A stretch of DNA of 64,000 nucleotides, from assembly GCF_014168815.1 (NCBI RefSeq), contig NZ_AP021972.1, positions 124,001 to 188,000 on the forward strand, in the 5' to 3' direction. Source of the stretch: Klebsiella sp. WP3-W18-ESBL-02 (GTDB lineage Bacteria; Pseudomonadota; Gammaproteobacteria; Enterobacterales; Enterobacteriaceae). Numbering within the stretch: position 1 is the stretch's first letter; each line of letters starts with the position of its first letter. Both the position numbers and the translations under genes were made by a program. Positions 26,608 through 35,326 of the stretch are shown piece by piece. The notes below the pieces were generated by a model, which did not search any database, had not been told where the DNA came from, and worked only from the letters and a program-made list of their open reading frames with translations.

Positions 26608-26907
26608 GACATCCTCCGGCTTTTGATGAATCCATCTTCCTGGGGGGATTTCCGCCAGTAACCGACCTGATACCCCCAATGCACCCCTTGTATAGCAAAG
26701 ATGTCTTTAAAACCCCTTGTTATATCTCACATTTTTACCATTATGGGGGTGCCGATATTTTAAGAGGGAAATGACACCCCCGAATGCACCCCCAAAAACC
26801 GCTTGATGCAGGTTGAAGCTGGTTGACCTCAGGATACAAAGAAGGCTTGATATATAAGGGATTACAAGGGGTTTTGTTGACGTCGGGAGATTTCAGTAGA
26901 GGCAAAC
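26608..26907. promoter_or_regulatory. Integrase upstream region and selC attachment junction
   Basis: The stretch holds no gene. It contains several near-repeats of ACCCC(C)TTGT / TGCACCCC (about 26680-26800), the kind of arm-site repetition expected near P4-type integrases. The attachment site proper should overlap the selC 3' end at 26908. No second copy of that 3' end sequence was found elsewhere in the window. Confidence 0.4.
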
Positions 26908-27002
26908 TGGCGGAAGATCACAGGAGTCGAACCTGCCCGGGACCGCTGGCGGCCCCAACTGGATTTGAAGTCCAGCCGCCTCACCGGAGACGACGATCTT
27001 CC
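26908..27002 (-). tRNA. selC: tRNA-Sec (UCA), canonical copy
   Basis: The gene is 95 nt, reads on the minus strand and encodes its CCA. It begins GGAAGATC and ends GATCTTCCGCCA, giving the 8-bp acceptor stem typical of bacterial tRNA-Sec. The D stem is 6 bp (CGTCTC/GAGGCG, one G-U pair), the anticodon loop CTTCAAA has anticodon TCA, and the variable arm is long. From memory it equals E. coli selC. The -10 box TATAAT (27034-27039 on the minus strand) is followed by a GC-rich discriminator. The 3' end is the presumed attachment site of the adjacent integrase element. Confidence 0.95.
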
Positions 27003-27140
27003 GCGCCTACATTGCTACATGGAGGCGGGGCGCATTATATCTACTTTCAATCATTTACCACATCCCCCAAGGGCACATTTTTCGCCCTGTTGCCGTTGCG
27101 CTCTCTGGCATTCCAGATAAAACCATTATTTTTCCTATGG

Positions 27141-27326
27141 TTACATTTTTCGTCTGCCGCGCAGCGCGCGCTTTACCGCACGTCTTGCCCGTTGAATGGC
27201 GTAAAAAACATCACGATGACCGAATATTTGACCCTCTGGCGGGCATTTAGCCTCGTGTTTATAGACCGCTGGACGCGCAGGCTTACGGCGTAAACGAACC
27301 GGGACAGTATCAGTCACAAAGGGCAT
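27141..27326 (-). CDS. Possible small basic protein between the two selC copies
   Basis: This 61-residue frame starts MPFVTDTVPVRLRRKPARPAVYKHEAKCPPEGQ and ends in an Arg/Lys-rich stretch RARRAVKRALRGRRKM. It lies on the same strand as and downstream of the second selC copy, so it could be transcribed from that promoter. No good ribosome site is seen before the ATG and I do not recognise the sequence. It may be chance. Confidence 0.25.
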   Translation of the reverse strand: MPFVTDTVPVRLRRKPARPAVYKHEAKCPPEGQIFGHRDVFYAIQRARRAVKRALRGRRKM

Positions 27327-27385
27327 CGCTAAGAAAGCGTATAGATAAAACGGGGAGATGATTTGGGGGAGATACGCGTGAATTT

Positions 27386-27479
27386 TGGCGGAGACCGCAG
27401 GAGTCGAACCTGCCGGGAGCCGCAGGCGGCTACCACTGGAAATGAAGTCCAATCGTCTCACCGGAGACGACGATCTTCC
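27386..27479 (-). tRNA. Second, diverged tRNA-Sec-like gene (UCA anticodon)
   Basis: The gene is 94 nt with CCA encoded, about 83% identical by eye to the canonical copy 478 bases away. The 62 bases upstream, including the TATAAT box (27511-27516), are also duplicated with about six changes. The fold is mostly kept: D stem CGTCTC/GAGACG is now fully Watson-Crick, the T stem GCAGG/CCTGC too, and the variable arm AGCCG/CGGCT is re-paired. The anticodon loop is CTTCATT, with TCA kept but U at positions 37-38. One base is missing from the 3' acceptor strand (GGTCTCC), leaving a bulged A in the 5' strand; pairing can be drawn as 8 bp with a bulge plus a 4-bp T stem. It is either a functional variant or a decaying copy. 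Confidence 0.65.
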
Positions 27480-27805
27480 GCGCCTCGATTGCTACATGGA
27501 GGCGGGGCGCATTATAGCTACTTTCAACCGCTTACCACATCTTTACTTACATTTTTCAGCATCTTTTTACTCACCTGCGTGCGTTAGCGTGAGAAATATC
27601 TGATAAATCCGTGAGTTACACCTGTACATACTCTTCTCGCCAACCCAGATCACATAAATCAAGAAACGTAATTTGATAACGAGATATCGCAATTCACCTT
27701 GCTGAGCGGATGGTTTACAAAAGAGTAACCGGTATCAGCGCGCCGCGAACGGCAGCAATGGCGCGTACCTACAAATCAGAACACAGGCAATTAAGAGGAC
27801 GAACC
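27480..27805. promoter_or_regulatory. Promoter region of the second selC-like gene and yicI leader
   Basis: The left part is the duplicated selC promoter. The right part leads to yicI; a half-site resembling a CRP box (GATCACA near 27650) and the ribosome site TTAAGAGGACG before 27806 are visible. Otherwise I see nothing coding here. Confidence 0.4.
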
Positions 27806-30124
27806 ATGAAGATCAGTGATGGAAACTGGTTGACCCAGCCGGGTCTGAATTTAATTCATCCTGTTCAGGTGTTTGATGTTGAACAGCAAGGGAATGAAAT
27901 GGTGGTCTACGTGGCGCCGCGCGACGTCCGCGAGCGCACGTGGCAACTGGATACACCGATGTTTACCCTGCGTTTTTTCTCACCGCAAGAGGGCGTGGTG
28001 GGCGTACGCATCGAGCATTTCCAGGGCGTGCTGGATAACGGCCCGCACTACCCGCTGAACGTGCTGAAAGACGTGAAGGTACAGATGCAAAACACCGCCG
28101 GGTTTGCCGAGCTGAAAAGCGGCAACCTCAGCGTGCGCGTGACCAAAGGTGAGTTCTGGTCGCTGGATTTCCTGCGCAACGGCGTGCGGATCACCGGCAG
28201 CCAGCTGAAAAACAACGGCTATGTGCAGGACAGCAATGACAATCGCAACTACATGTTCGAGCGTCTGGATCTGGGCGTCGGCGAAACCGTGTATGGCCTG
28301 GGCGAGCGCTTTACCGCGCTGGTGCGCAACGGCCAGAACGTTGAAACCTGGAATAAAGACGGTGGCACCAGCACCGAACAGTCCTATAAAAACATCCCGT
28401 TCTACCTGACCAACCGCGGCTACGGCGTGCTGGTGAATCACCCGGAAAACGTCTCCTTTGAGATTGGCTCAGAGAAGGTGTCCAAAGTGCAGTTCAGCGT
28501 CGAAGGCGAGTATCTGGAATACTTTGTCATCGACGGCCCAACCCCGAAAGAGGTGTTGAACCGCTATACCCAGTTCACCGGCCGCCCGGCGCTGCCGCCG
28601 GCGTGGTCTTTCGGCCTGTGGCTGACCACCTCGTTCACCACCAACTACGACGAAGCGACGGTCAACAGCTTTATCGATGGTATGGCCGAGCGCAACCTGC
28701 CGCTGCACGTCTTCCACTTTGACTGCTTCTGGATGAAGGCCTTCCAGTGGTGCGACTTCGAGTGGGACCCGGTGACCTTCCCGGACCCGAAAGGCATGAT
28801 TCAGCGCCTGAAAGACAAAGGGCTGAAGGTCTGCGTGTGGATTAACCCGTATATTGGCCAGAAATCGCCAATATTCAAAGAGCTGAAAGAGAAAGGCTAT
28901 CTGCTCAAGCGCCCGGACGGTTCCGTCTGGCAGTGGGACAAATGGCAGCCGGGGCTGGCGATTTATGACTTCACCAACCCGGAAGCCTGCCGGTGGTATG
29001 CCGACAAGCTGAAAGGCCTGGTGGCGATGGGCGTCGACTGCTTTAAAACCGACTTCGGCGAGCGTATCCCGACCGATGTGCGATGGTTCAACGACGCCGA
29101 CCCGCAGAAAATGCACAACCACTATGCCTATATCTACAACGAACTGGTGTGGAACGTGCTCAAAGAGACCGTCGGTGTGGAAGAGGCTGTGCTGTTCGCC
29201 CGTTCCGCTTCCGTGGGCGCGCAACAGTTCCCGGTGCACTGGGGCGGCGACTGCTACGCCAACTACGAATCGATGGCGGAAAGCCTGCGCGGTGGCCTGT
29301 CGATTGGCCTGTCCGGTTTCGGTTTCTGGAGCCACGATATTGGCGGCTTCGAAAACACTGCCCCGGCGGATGTCTATAAACGCTGGTGCGCCTTCGGCCT
29401 GTTCTCCAGCCACAGCCGCCTGCACGGCAGCAAATCCTATCGTGTGCCGTGGGCGTATGACGAAGAGTCCTGCGATGTGGTGCGCTACTTTACCGAAATG
29501 AAGTGCCGCATGATGCCGTACCTGTATCGTCAGGCGGCGCTGGCCAACGAGCAGGGCACGCCAATGCTGCGTGCGATGATGCTGGAGTTCCCGGACGACC
29601 CGGCGTGCGATTACCTCGACCGCCAGTACATGCTCGGCGACTCGCTGGCGGTGGCGCCGGTGTTCTCGGAGGCGGGCGACGTGCAGTTCTACCTGCCGGA
29701 AGGCCGCTGGACGCACCTGTGGCACAACGACGAAGTGCAGGGCAGCCGCTGGCATAAACAGCAGCATGATTTTATGAGCCTGCCGGTCTATGTGCGCGAC
29801 AACACCCTGCTGGCGCTGGGTAATAACAGCCAGGTGCCGAACTACGCATGGCATGAAGGCACCGCGTTCCAGCTGTTCCACCTTGAGGACGGGCATGAAG
29901 CGGTATGTGAAGTGCCTGCGGCCGATGGCACCGTGGTGTATACGCTGAGCGCGAGACGTCAGGGTAAGGTGATAACGGTGAAAGGCAACGGCAAAGCCAG
30001 CGGCTGGACGCTGTGCCTGCGCAATATCCAGCAGGTAGCGGGCGTGCAGGGCGGAAGCCCGGCAGGCAGCGAGCTGGGCGTGGTGGTGACCGCGCAGGGC
30101 AATGAGCTGGTGATTACGCTCTAA
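27806..30124 (+). CDS. yicI: Alpha-xylosidase YicI (GH31)
   Basis: This 772-residue cytoplasmic glycoside hydrolase family 31 enzyme has the same length as E. coli YicI and reads nearly alike. It removes alpha-linked xylose from isoprimeverose-type disaccharides. The nucleophile motif DCFKTDFGERIP and HWGGDCYANYESMAESLRGGLSIGLSGFGFWSHDIGGFE are conserved. The frame is open 32 codons upstream, but ATG 27806 has the ribosome site and matches E. coli. In E. coli the transporter gene yicJ is next to yicI; here it is absent and an outer-membrane porin gene converges on yicI instead. Confidence 0.95.
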   Translation: MKISDGNWLTQPGLNLIHPVQVFDVEQQGNEMVVYVAPRDVRERTWQLDTPMFTLRFFSPQEGVVGVRIEHFQGVLDNGPHYPLNVLKDVKVQMQNTAGFAELKSGNLSVRVTKGEFWSLDFLRNGVRITGSQLKNNGYVQDSNDNRNYMFERLDLGVGETVYGLGERFTALVRNGQNVETWNKDGGTSTEQSYKNIPFYLTNRGYGVLVNHPENVSFEIGSEKVSKVQFSVEGEYLEYFVIDGPTPKEVLNRYTQFTGRPALPPAWSFGLWLTTSFTTNYDEATVNSFIDGMAERNLPLHVFHFDCFWMKAFQWCDFEWDPVTFPDPKGMIQRLKDKGLKVCVWINPYIGQKSPIFKELKEKGYLLKRPDGSVWQWDKWQPGLAIYDFTNPEACRWYADKLKGLVAMGVDCFKTDFGERIPTDVRWFNDADPQKMHNHYAYIYNELVWNVLKETVGVEEAVLFARSASVGAQQFPVHWGGDCYANYESMAESLRGGLSIGLSGFGFWSHDIGGFENTAPADVYKRWCAFGLFSSHSRLHGSKSYRVPWAYDEESCDVVRYFTEMKCRMMPYLYRQAALANEQGTPMLRAMMLEFPDDPACDYLDRQYMLGDSLAVAPVFSEAGDVQFYLPEGRWTHLWHNDEVQGSRWHKQQHDFMSLPVYVRDNTLLALGNNSQVPNYAWHEGTAFQLFHLEDGHEAVCEVPAADGTVVYTLSARRQGKVITVKGNGKASGWTLCLRNIQQVAGVQGGSPAGSELGVVVTAQGNELVITL

Positions 30125-30141
30125 TTCTGTGAGCCCCCTAA

Positions 30142-30164
30142 CCCTCTCCCCGGTGGGGAGAGGG
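30142..30164. terminator. Strong hairpin between convergent yicI and porin genes
   Basis: A perfect 10-bp stem CCCTCTCCCC / GGGGAGAGGG with a 3-base loop lies between two converging genes. It is probably a bidirectional terminator; the CCCTAACCCTCTCCCC-type sequence also looks like a dispersed enterobacterial repeat. Confidence 0.6.
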
Positions 30165-30180
30165 GATTGTTTAGCGCCGG

Positions 30181-31497
30181 TTAGAAGTCATATTGCAGCG
30201 TTAAGCGGTTCTGCCAGAAATCCTTCTCATACAGCGGCGACGTCTGCACGCCGACGAAATCGTTCAGGCTCAGCCCTTTCAGCGCGCCCTGGAAATTCCA
30301 GATAAAGTACATCACGTACTCGGACTGGCGCAGGCTGCCGGAATTCACCGTTGGCGTCAGATCCATCCAGGAGTAGCGTGCGCCCAGCGTCAGGTTGTCG
30401 TTCGCATTCCAGTTCACGTTGGTGGCATAGGCATCGCCGCTGCCCAGGTCCTGGGTGCTGGTGAAGTACGGCTGTGCAAAGTACGGACCGGATGAACTGT
30501 TGTGGGCATAGGGCGTCACCAGCGAGCCGTTACCATAGCTGTCACCGCTGGCGGCAATGTGGTTATAACCCGCCGCCCAGGAGAGTGAAGGCGTAAAGTT
30601 CAGCGACAGCTGCGCACCGTAAGAATGGTTGTCTACTTCGCCCGCCAGCGCTTTGCCTTCGCTGGTGCCGCGAATGTATTGCAGCGCCACGTCCGGCGTA
30701 AACAGCGCCTGCTGCCACTGGAGGTGGCCTTCGGCGTAGAAGATGTTGGAGAAGTCGGCGTAGCTTTCGTACCACATCTGGCCGGTCAGCTTTTTGTCAT
30801 CCCACATCAGGTGACGGCCCGCGCCGACGGCCCACATGCCGTTGGTTTCTTCGGTCACGTCGCTGTAGGCGGTGGTGCGCTGAACCTGGTCGCTCCCCCA
30901 GCCCTTGTAACGCCAGATTTTGGTGGCGTGCAGGAAGTCGTCGCCGCTACCGTACTGCATATCCAGCGCCTGATAGAGAATTGGCGTGATGCGCCAGTCG
31001 TAATCGCCGACGAACGGTAAATCCAGGCGCTGGTTGCCGCCGGTGAGACGAAAATCACCGTAGCGCCAGTTGAGGTAGGCTTCACCGATGTTGGTCTGGT
31101 TGTCGCCGATATCGCTGATGACGCGATCTTCCGGCGGGTGGTCGATCCCTCGCAGGAACAGACCGCTAACGCCAACGTTGAAGCCATACAGCGGGGCCGT
31201 TTCATACTTCACGAAGCCGCCGTAACTCACGGTGTCCTGGTTAAACCCTTTGGCGAAGTACGCATTGTGGGTGGTGTAATACAGTGCACGAACGCTGCCG
31301 CTGACTTTACCGCAGCTGAATGCGTCGCTCAGGCTGCTGACGTTGCCTTCGGCATCAAAACAGGCGCTGTCGGGCTTAAATGAGAGGGCGGCTTCTGCGC
31401 TGGCGGGAAGCGCCAGTGCGGCAAGTGCGGCCAGGGCGGTGAGACCACCGGCGAATCGTGATGGTTTGACGGCACCTGCTGCCCGATACGTCTTCAT
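30181..31497 (-). CDS. Outer-membrane porin, OprD-like family
   Basis: This 438-residue beta-barrel protein has a long signal region (MKTYRAAGAVKPSRFAGGLTALAALAALALPASAEA) and ends in Phe (LTLQYDF), the outer-membrane insertion signal. The body reads as alternating strands (GSVRALYYTTHNAYFAKGF, FRLTGGNQRLDLPFVGDYDWRITPILYQALDMQYG, SLSWAAGYNHIAASGDSYGNGS). These resemble OprD/OpdP-type substrate-specific porins. A 20-bp perfect palindrome with a LacI/PurR-family core lies 121-140 bases upstream of the start. The substrate could be an alpha-xyloside (because of yicI) or a purine compound (because of the PurR-like core and nearby xanP); the sequence does not decide. Confidence 0.75.
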   Translation of the reverse strand: MKTYRAAGAVKPSRFAGGLTALAALAALALPASAEAALSFKPDSACFDAEGNVSSLSDAFSCGKVSGSVRALYYTTHNAYFAKGFNQDTVSYGGFVKYETAPLYGFNVGVSGLFLRGIDHPPEDRVISDIGDNQTNIGEAYLNWRYGDFRLTGGNQRLDLPFVGDYDWRITPILYQALDMQYGSGDDFLHATKIWRYKGWGSDQVQRTTAYSDVTEETNGMWAVGAGRHLMWDDKKLTGQMWYESYADFSNIFYAEGHLQWQQALFTPDVALQYIRGTSEGKALAGEVDNHSYGAQLSLNFTPSLSWAAGYNHIAASGDSYGNGSLVTPYAHNSSSGPYFAQPYFTSTQDLGSGDAYATNVNWNANDNLTLGARYSWMDLTPTVNSGSLRQSEYVMYFIWNFQGALKGLSLNDFVGVQTSPLYEKDFWQNRLTLQYDF

Positions 31498-31617
31498 GCT
31501 AATACCTTGTCTACAGAGATAAAAAAAGAAAAGTGCGCGTGCGCCGCGGGTTGGTAGACGCGGCGGCAGCGTGCAGGGCTGCGATTATCGTCATCGGGAT
31601 GGTTGTGATCCAGACCC

Positions 31618-31637
31618 AAAAGCAAACGTTTGCTTTT
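31618..31637. promoter_or_regulatory. LacI/PurR-family operator palindrome upstream of the porin gene
   Basis: A perfect 20-bp palindrome has the core AAGCAAACGTTTGCTT. The GCAAACGTTTGC centre is the hallmark of LacI/GalR/PurR-family operators and differs from the PurR consensus (ACGCAAACGTTTGCGT) only in the outer positions. Confidence 0.7.
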
Positions 31638-31713
31638 CTGTGTTGGCGGTTGACACTGGATTCGTGATTGATGTTGGTTTAACCACGATAAGGGCGATTA
31701 AAATAAAGAGGAA

Positions 31714-31751
31714 AGTGCTATCTATGTGGCTTATTAGCGAAAGATAGCACT
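31714..31751 (-). repeat. Inverted repeat downstream of yicH
   Basis: Two perfect 10-bp arms, AGTGCTATCT and AGATAGCACT, are separated by 18 bases. On the minus strand a T-rich stretch follows, so it may be the yicH terminator or an operator of the porin gene. Confidence 0.45.
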
Positions 31752-31827
31752 GATTGCCGCGCTAGCGCTAAACCGCACTGATTGGATAGTCAATCGTGCA
31801 GGGTGGGGACGTTTCCGCCCCCTTAGG

Positions 31828-33531
31828 TTATGGCGTAACCGGCGCGCCGGCAGCGACCGAAACCACGCCACCCTGCATCTGCTGGGTAACTTCCTGCTTC
31901 GCCATATTCACCGCATGCAGCTTTGCGTTCACCGTGGGTTTCAGCGGCGCGTCCGCCTGTACGCTGCCGCTGGCGGTAAGCTGAATATTGCCATCGCCGT
32001 CGATAGGCAGCGCAGGCCACCCCCACAGCTGGAGAATATTCAGCGGTACGCCGCGGCCGTTGAGCGTGATACTTGTCTGGCGCTGCGGCTGCTGTGATAC
32101 CGTGGCGGTGGCTTCCAGAATCCCTTTCTCGGTAAAGGCGCTCAGTTCGCTGATATTCACGTTCGACGCATCGGCGTTCAACCGCATTGACGGGCGACGC
32201 ACGTCAATGCGGTTGAAGGTTGCCGCCGCGCCGTTGAGCGTTGCGCTACCGCCCCATACGCCCCACCGGTGGCCCTTCACCAGCTGCAGATTGGCGCCGT
32301 AGCCGTCTAATGCGGTCACCTGCCATGGAAAGTCAGGGTCGATATCAATCACCAGGTTGCGGCTGGCGCCAAATTTTTTCAGCGTGACGCTCTCCAGCCA
32401 CGGCGGCAGCTGTTCCATCCACAGCGTTTTCCAGTTTTCCGGCAGCGTGTACTCCAGCCCGGCGAACACCGCGTCATCCAGCACCAGCGCATTGGCGTTA
32501 CGGTACCAGTGGCCAGCGCTGCGCACCATGCCGCCCTCCCAGCGTGAGGTAAACTGGCGCAGGTCAATGCCCTGCGGCGAGAATTCGGCGTTGAGGATCG
32601 GGTCGAACAGGTGCAGCGAGCCGTAAATGAATTCGCTGGCGTTGAGTGATATTTTACCGTCGGTGCTCTGCCAGCTGCCCTGGCTGAGCGTCAGGTTGCG
32701 CAGGTTCAGGTCGAGGTCGGTCACCGCCCAGTCTGGCCCCTGCAGGCGGGCATCGGTGACGTCGAGGCGGCCAATCTGTAGCGATGGCACGGTGGCCAGG
32801 GGAGCAAGGAAGTCGCGCAGCGGTTTATCGCTTTGCATGCGGATGTCGTTGAGGCGCAGATTGTCCACGACCCAGCTGCCGTCGGCGCTACGGCGGGCGT
32901 TGCCGGTGAGTGAACCGCGCGCAATATCCGCGCCGACGGTGGTCAGGGTGACTTCGCCGCCGTTAATCTCGCCTTCAATCAGTACCTGGGTGGCGGGCAC
33001 GCCGTTCAGCGATAGCGAACCGGCGCTCATTTGAATCCGCGCTTTTTTCCCCAGCACGTTACCCGCTTCTGGCGCCCACGGCATCACGCCGCCCGAAACG
33101 CGCTGTGCGCTGAGCGCCCAGCCGGTTTCCGGGCTGTTTAGCGCCATATTACTGAGCTGTAGGCGATCGGCGGCAAACGGCAGCGGCGCGGCGGCGGGCG
33201 GCAGGTTCAGCGTACCGTCCTGTAACAGAATGGTGTCGACGTGCAGCGGATCGGTAATCTGCCGTGAGCTCAGGCCAATATCCACGCTTTTCGCGACCAG
33301 CGTGGCGGGTTTACCGTCGCGGCCAAAGGTGACGTTTTGCAGCAGGATGTGCGAAGGGGAGGAGAAGCGGTGATCCATGGCGTCGAACGTCACCTGCCAT
33401 GCCGTGTTGTCGCTTAGCCACTGGCTGATATGGCGCGCGCCCCAGCGCGTTTGCAGCAGAAAGTAGAAGGCCAGAATCACCAGCAGCAGGGCGATAAGCA
33501 GCCAGATAATGAGCTTTCCAAGAAATTTCAT
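31828..33531 (-). CDS. yicH: AsmA-family inner-membrane protein YicH
   Basis: This 567-residue protein has an N-terminal membrane anchor (MKFLGKLIIWLLIALLLVILAFYFLLQ) and a long periplasmic beta-rich AsmA-like domain. Features include MDHRFSSPSHILLQNVTFGRDGKPATLVAKSVDIGLSSRQITDPLHVDTILLQDGTLNL at the start and RGVPLNILQLWGWPALPIDGDGNIQLTASGSVQ at the end. AsmA-like proteins are thought to help move phospholipids between membranes. E. coli YicH has 569 residues and the same neighbours. The frame continues eight codons upstream, but MKFLGKL fits the family start. Confidence 0.93.
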   Translation of the reverse strand: MKFLGKLIIWLLIALLLVILAFYFLLQTRWGARHISQWLSDNTAWQVTFDAMDHRFSSPSHILLQNVTFGRDGKPATLVAKSVDIGLSSRQITDPLHVDTILLQDGTLNLPPAAAPLPFAADRLQLSNMALNSPETGWALSAQRVSGGVMPWAPEAGNVLGKKARIQMSAGSLSLNGVPATQVLIEGEINGGEVTLTTVGADIARGSLTGNARRSADGSWVVDNLRLNDIRMQSDKPLRDFLAPLATVPSLQIGRLDVTDARLQGPDWAVTDLDLNLRNLTLSQGSWQSTDGKISLNASEFIYGSLHLFDPILNAEFSPQGIDLRQFTSRWEGGMVRSAGHWYRNANALVLDDAVFAGLEYTLPENWKTLWMEQLPPWLESVTLKKFGASRNLVIDIDPDFPWQVTALDGYGANLQLVKGHRWGVWGGSATLNGAAATFNRIDVRRPSMRLNADASNVNISELSAFTEKGILEATATVSQQPQRQTSITLNGRGVPLNILQLWGWPALPIDGDGNIQLTASGSVQADAPLKPTVNAKLHAVNMAKQEVTQQMQGGVVSVAAGAPVTP

Positions 33532-33618
33532 GATCTTCCGTCCTGAGAAGGGCACATAAACCTGTTATGCATGATTTATGCGCAATCCTCAAGGCGGGAA
33601 TCGTATTATTCGATGTCG

Positions 33619-33644
33619 GCGGCAGTGGGCGTTGCCACTGCCGC
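33619..33644 (-). terminator. Hairpin downstream of xanP
   Basis: A 10-bp stem GCGGCAGTGG / CCACTGCCGC with a 6-base loop begins 9 bases beyond the xanP stop on the minus strand. The T run is weak. Confidence 0.5.
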
Positions 33645-33652
33645 GCAGAGGG

Positions 33653-35044
33653 TTACTCTTTTTCGGCCGGGAAGATCAGGTTCAGGATAATAGCGGTGAT
33701 ACCGCCGGCTGCGATGCCGGAAGAAAGCAGGTTTTTCAGCCAGTCCGGGGCGAACTGCAGGATCTGCGGCTGCTGAGAAACGCCCAGACCCACGGCCAGC
33801 GACAGCGCAATAATCAGGATGGCGCGGCGGTTCAGCGGTTCGCGCGAGACAATGCGCACGCCCGACGCGGCGATCGTGCCGAACATCACCAGCGTTGCCC
33901 CGCCGAGTACCGGTTCCGGAATGTGCTGCACAAAGCCGCTGACCGCCGGGAACAGGCCGAGGACGATCAGCATCAGCGCCACCACGAAGCCCACATAGCG
34001 GCTGGCGACGCCGGTTAGCTGAATCACACCGTTATTCTGGCCAAAGCAGGAGTTCGGGAAGGTATTGAACACCGCAGAGACGCAGGAATTGAGGCCGTTT
34101 GCCAGCACGCCGCCCTTCAGGCGTTTCATATAGACCGGGCCTGAGACCGGCTGCTCGGAAACGTCAGAGGTGGCGGTAATGTCGCCGATAGTTTCCAGCG
34201 AGGTGATCATAAACACCAGCATCAGCGGCAGCAGCAGGTTCCAGTCGATGCCTAAGCCATAGTACAACGGCGTCGGTACCATAATCAGGCTGGTGTTCGA
34301 CGGCGTGGTGTTTTCCGGCAGCATGCCGAGGAACCATGCCAGCAGGTAGCCCGCCGCCATGGCGATGACCAGTGAGGCGATGCGCAGGTACGGGTTACGC
34401 TGACGGTTAAGCAGAATAATCATGCCCAGCACCACGCCCGCCAGCAGCAGGTTTTTCGGCGCGCCGAAGGTATTGTTGGCCATCGCCGCGTAGCCGCCGC
34501 CGATGGAGGTCAGGCCGACCTGAATCAGCGACAGGCCGATAATCATTACCACCACGCCGGAGACCAGCGGCGTAATCACGCGACGTGCCAGATGCAGTAC
34601 GCGAGATAACACCATCTCTGTACAGCTGGCCAGCATCAGGGTACCGAACAGCGCTGCCATCATGGTTGGCACGTCCGCACCGCCGGTTTTCAGCGCCGTG
34701 CCGCCCATAATCAGCGGCGCCACGAAGTTGAAGCTGGTGCCCTGAATCGACAGCAGACCGGAACCCACCGGGCCCCAGGCTTTAATCTGAATGATAGATG
34801 CCACACCGGAAGCGAATAACGACATGCTGATAATGTGCTGGGTATCCTGAGCCGGGAGGCCGAGAGCCTGGCAGATCAGCAGCGCTGGGGTGATCACCGC
34901 CACAAACATCGCCAGCAGGTGCTGGAGCGCGGCAAACAGGGTTTGCGGAAGCGGCGGACGGTCTTCCAGGCGGTAAATCAGTTCGCTGGTTTGCTTATGC
35001 GCAATCGGTTGCGCATTGGCTTGATCGAGTGTGTTAGAGGACAT
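33653..35044 (-). CDS. xanP: Xanthine permease XanP
   Basis: This 463-residue nucleobase:cation symporter (NCS2/NAT family) has about 12-14 membrane segments and imports xanthine with protons. The NAT signature is present (SCFGQNNGVIQLTGVASRYVG), as is VFMITSLETIGDITATSDVSEQPVSGP. Length equals E. coli XanP. The frame is open 50 codons further, but MSSNTLDQANAQPIAHKQTSELIYRLEDRPPLPQT matches the E. coli start. A PurR-like box lies 55-70 bases upstream, and gltS is divergent. Confidence 0.95.
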   Translation of the reverse strand: MSSNTLDQANAQPIAHKQTSELIYRLEDRPPLPQTLFAALQHLLAMFVAVITPALLICQALGLPAQDTQHIISMSLFASGVASIIQIKAWGPVGSGLLSIQGTSFNFVAPLIMGGTALKTGGADVPTMMAALFGTLMLASCTEMVLSRVLHLARRVITPLVSGVVVMIIGLSLIQVGLTSIGGGYAAMANNTFGAPKNLLLAGVVLGMIILLNRQRNPYLRIASLVIAMAAGYLLAWFLGMLPENTTPSNTSLIMVPTPLYYGLGIDWNLLLPLMLVFMITSLETIGDITATSDVSEQPVSGPVYMKRLKGGVLANGLNSCVSAVFNTFPNSCFGQNNGVIQLTGVASRYVGFVVALMLIVLGLFPAVSGFVQHIPEPVLGGATLVMFGTIAASGVRIVSREPLNRRAILIIALSLAVGLGVSQQPQILQFAPDWLKNLLSSGIAAGGITAIILNLIFPAEKE

Positions 35045-35098
35045 CTCAGAGGCTATCTCGTGGTGGAAAAGTGGCGATTTTAGCCGACTGGTTGGTAA

Positions 35099-35114
35099 AA
35101 GCAAACGGTTGCAT
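35099..35114. promoter_or_regulatory. PurR-like operator upstream of xanP
   Basis: AAGCAAACGGTTGCAT matches the PurR consensus core GCAAACGNTTNC. It lies in the xanP-gltS intergenic region, 55 bases before the xanP start, and fits purine repression of a purine permease. Confidence 0.6.
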
Positions 35115-35326
35115 TCAGTAACCATGAAAAATTGCGGAAAATAGGCGGACAAAAAGCAGGGCTTAATCGGGTCGCTTAACGAAAATGAGGACAAATCGTA
35201 CCTTTTTCTATCACTTTCGCGCTTTTCGAGCTTAAACTTTGGGCCGACGTCTCATGAGGAGGCGATCTCGACATCGGAAATTGGTCGCGTATGAATGGAT
35301 CATGCGTTTAGTAAGGAGCTGTAATT

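Noticed and set aside
26823..27293. 156-codon plus-strand frame over selC and its flank
   Set aside because: It runs through the tRNA gene antisense and has no conserved features.
27710..27805. 32-codon N-terminal extension of YicI
   Set aside because: E. coli YicI starts at the later ATG, which alone has a ribosome-binding site.
28469..29896. 475-codon open frame opposite yicI
   Set aside because: Antisense shadow of a strongly conserved gene, with no family features.
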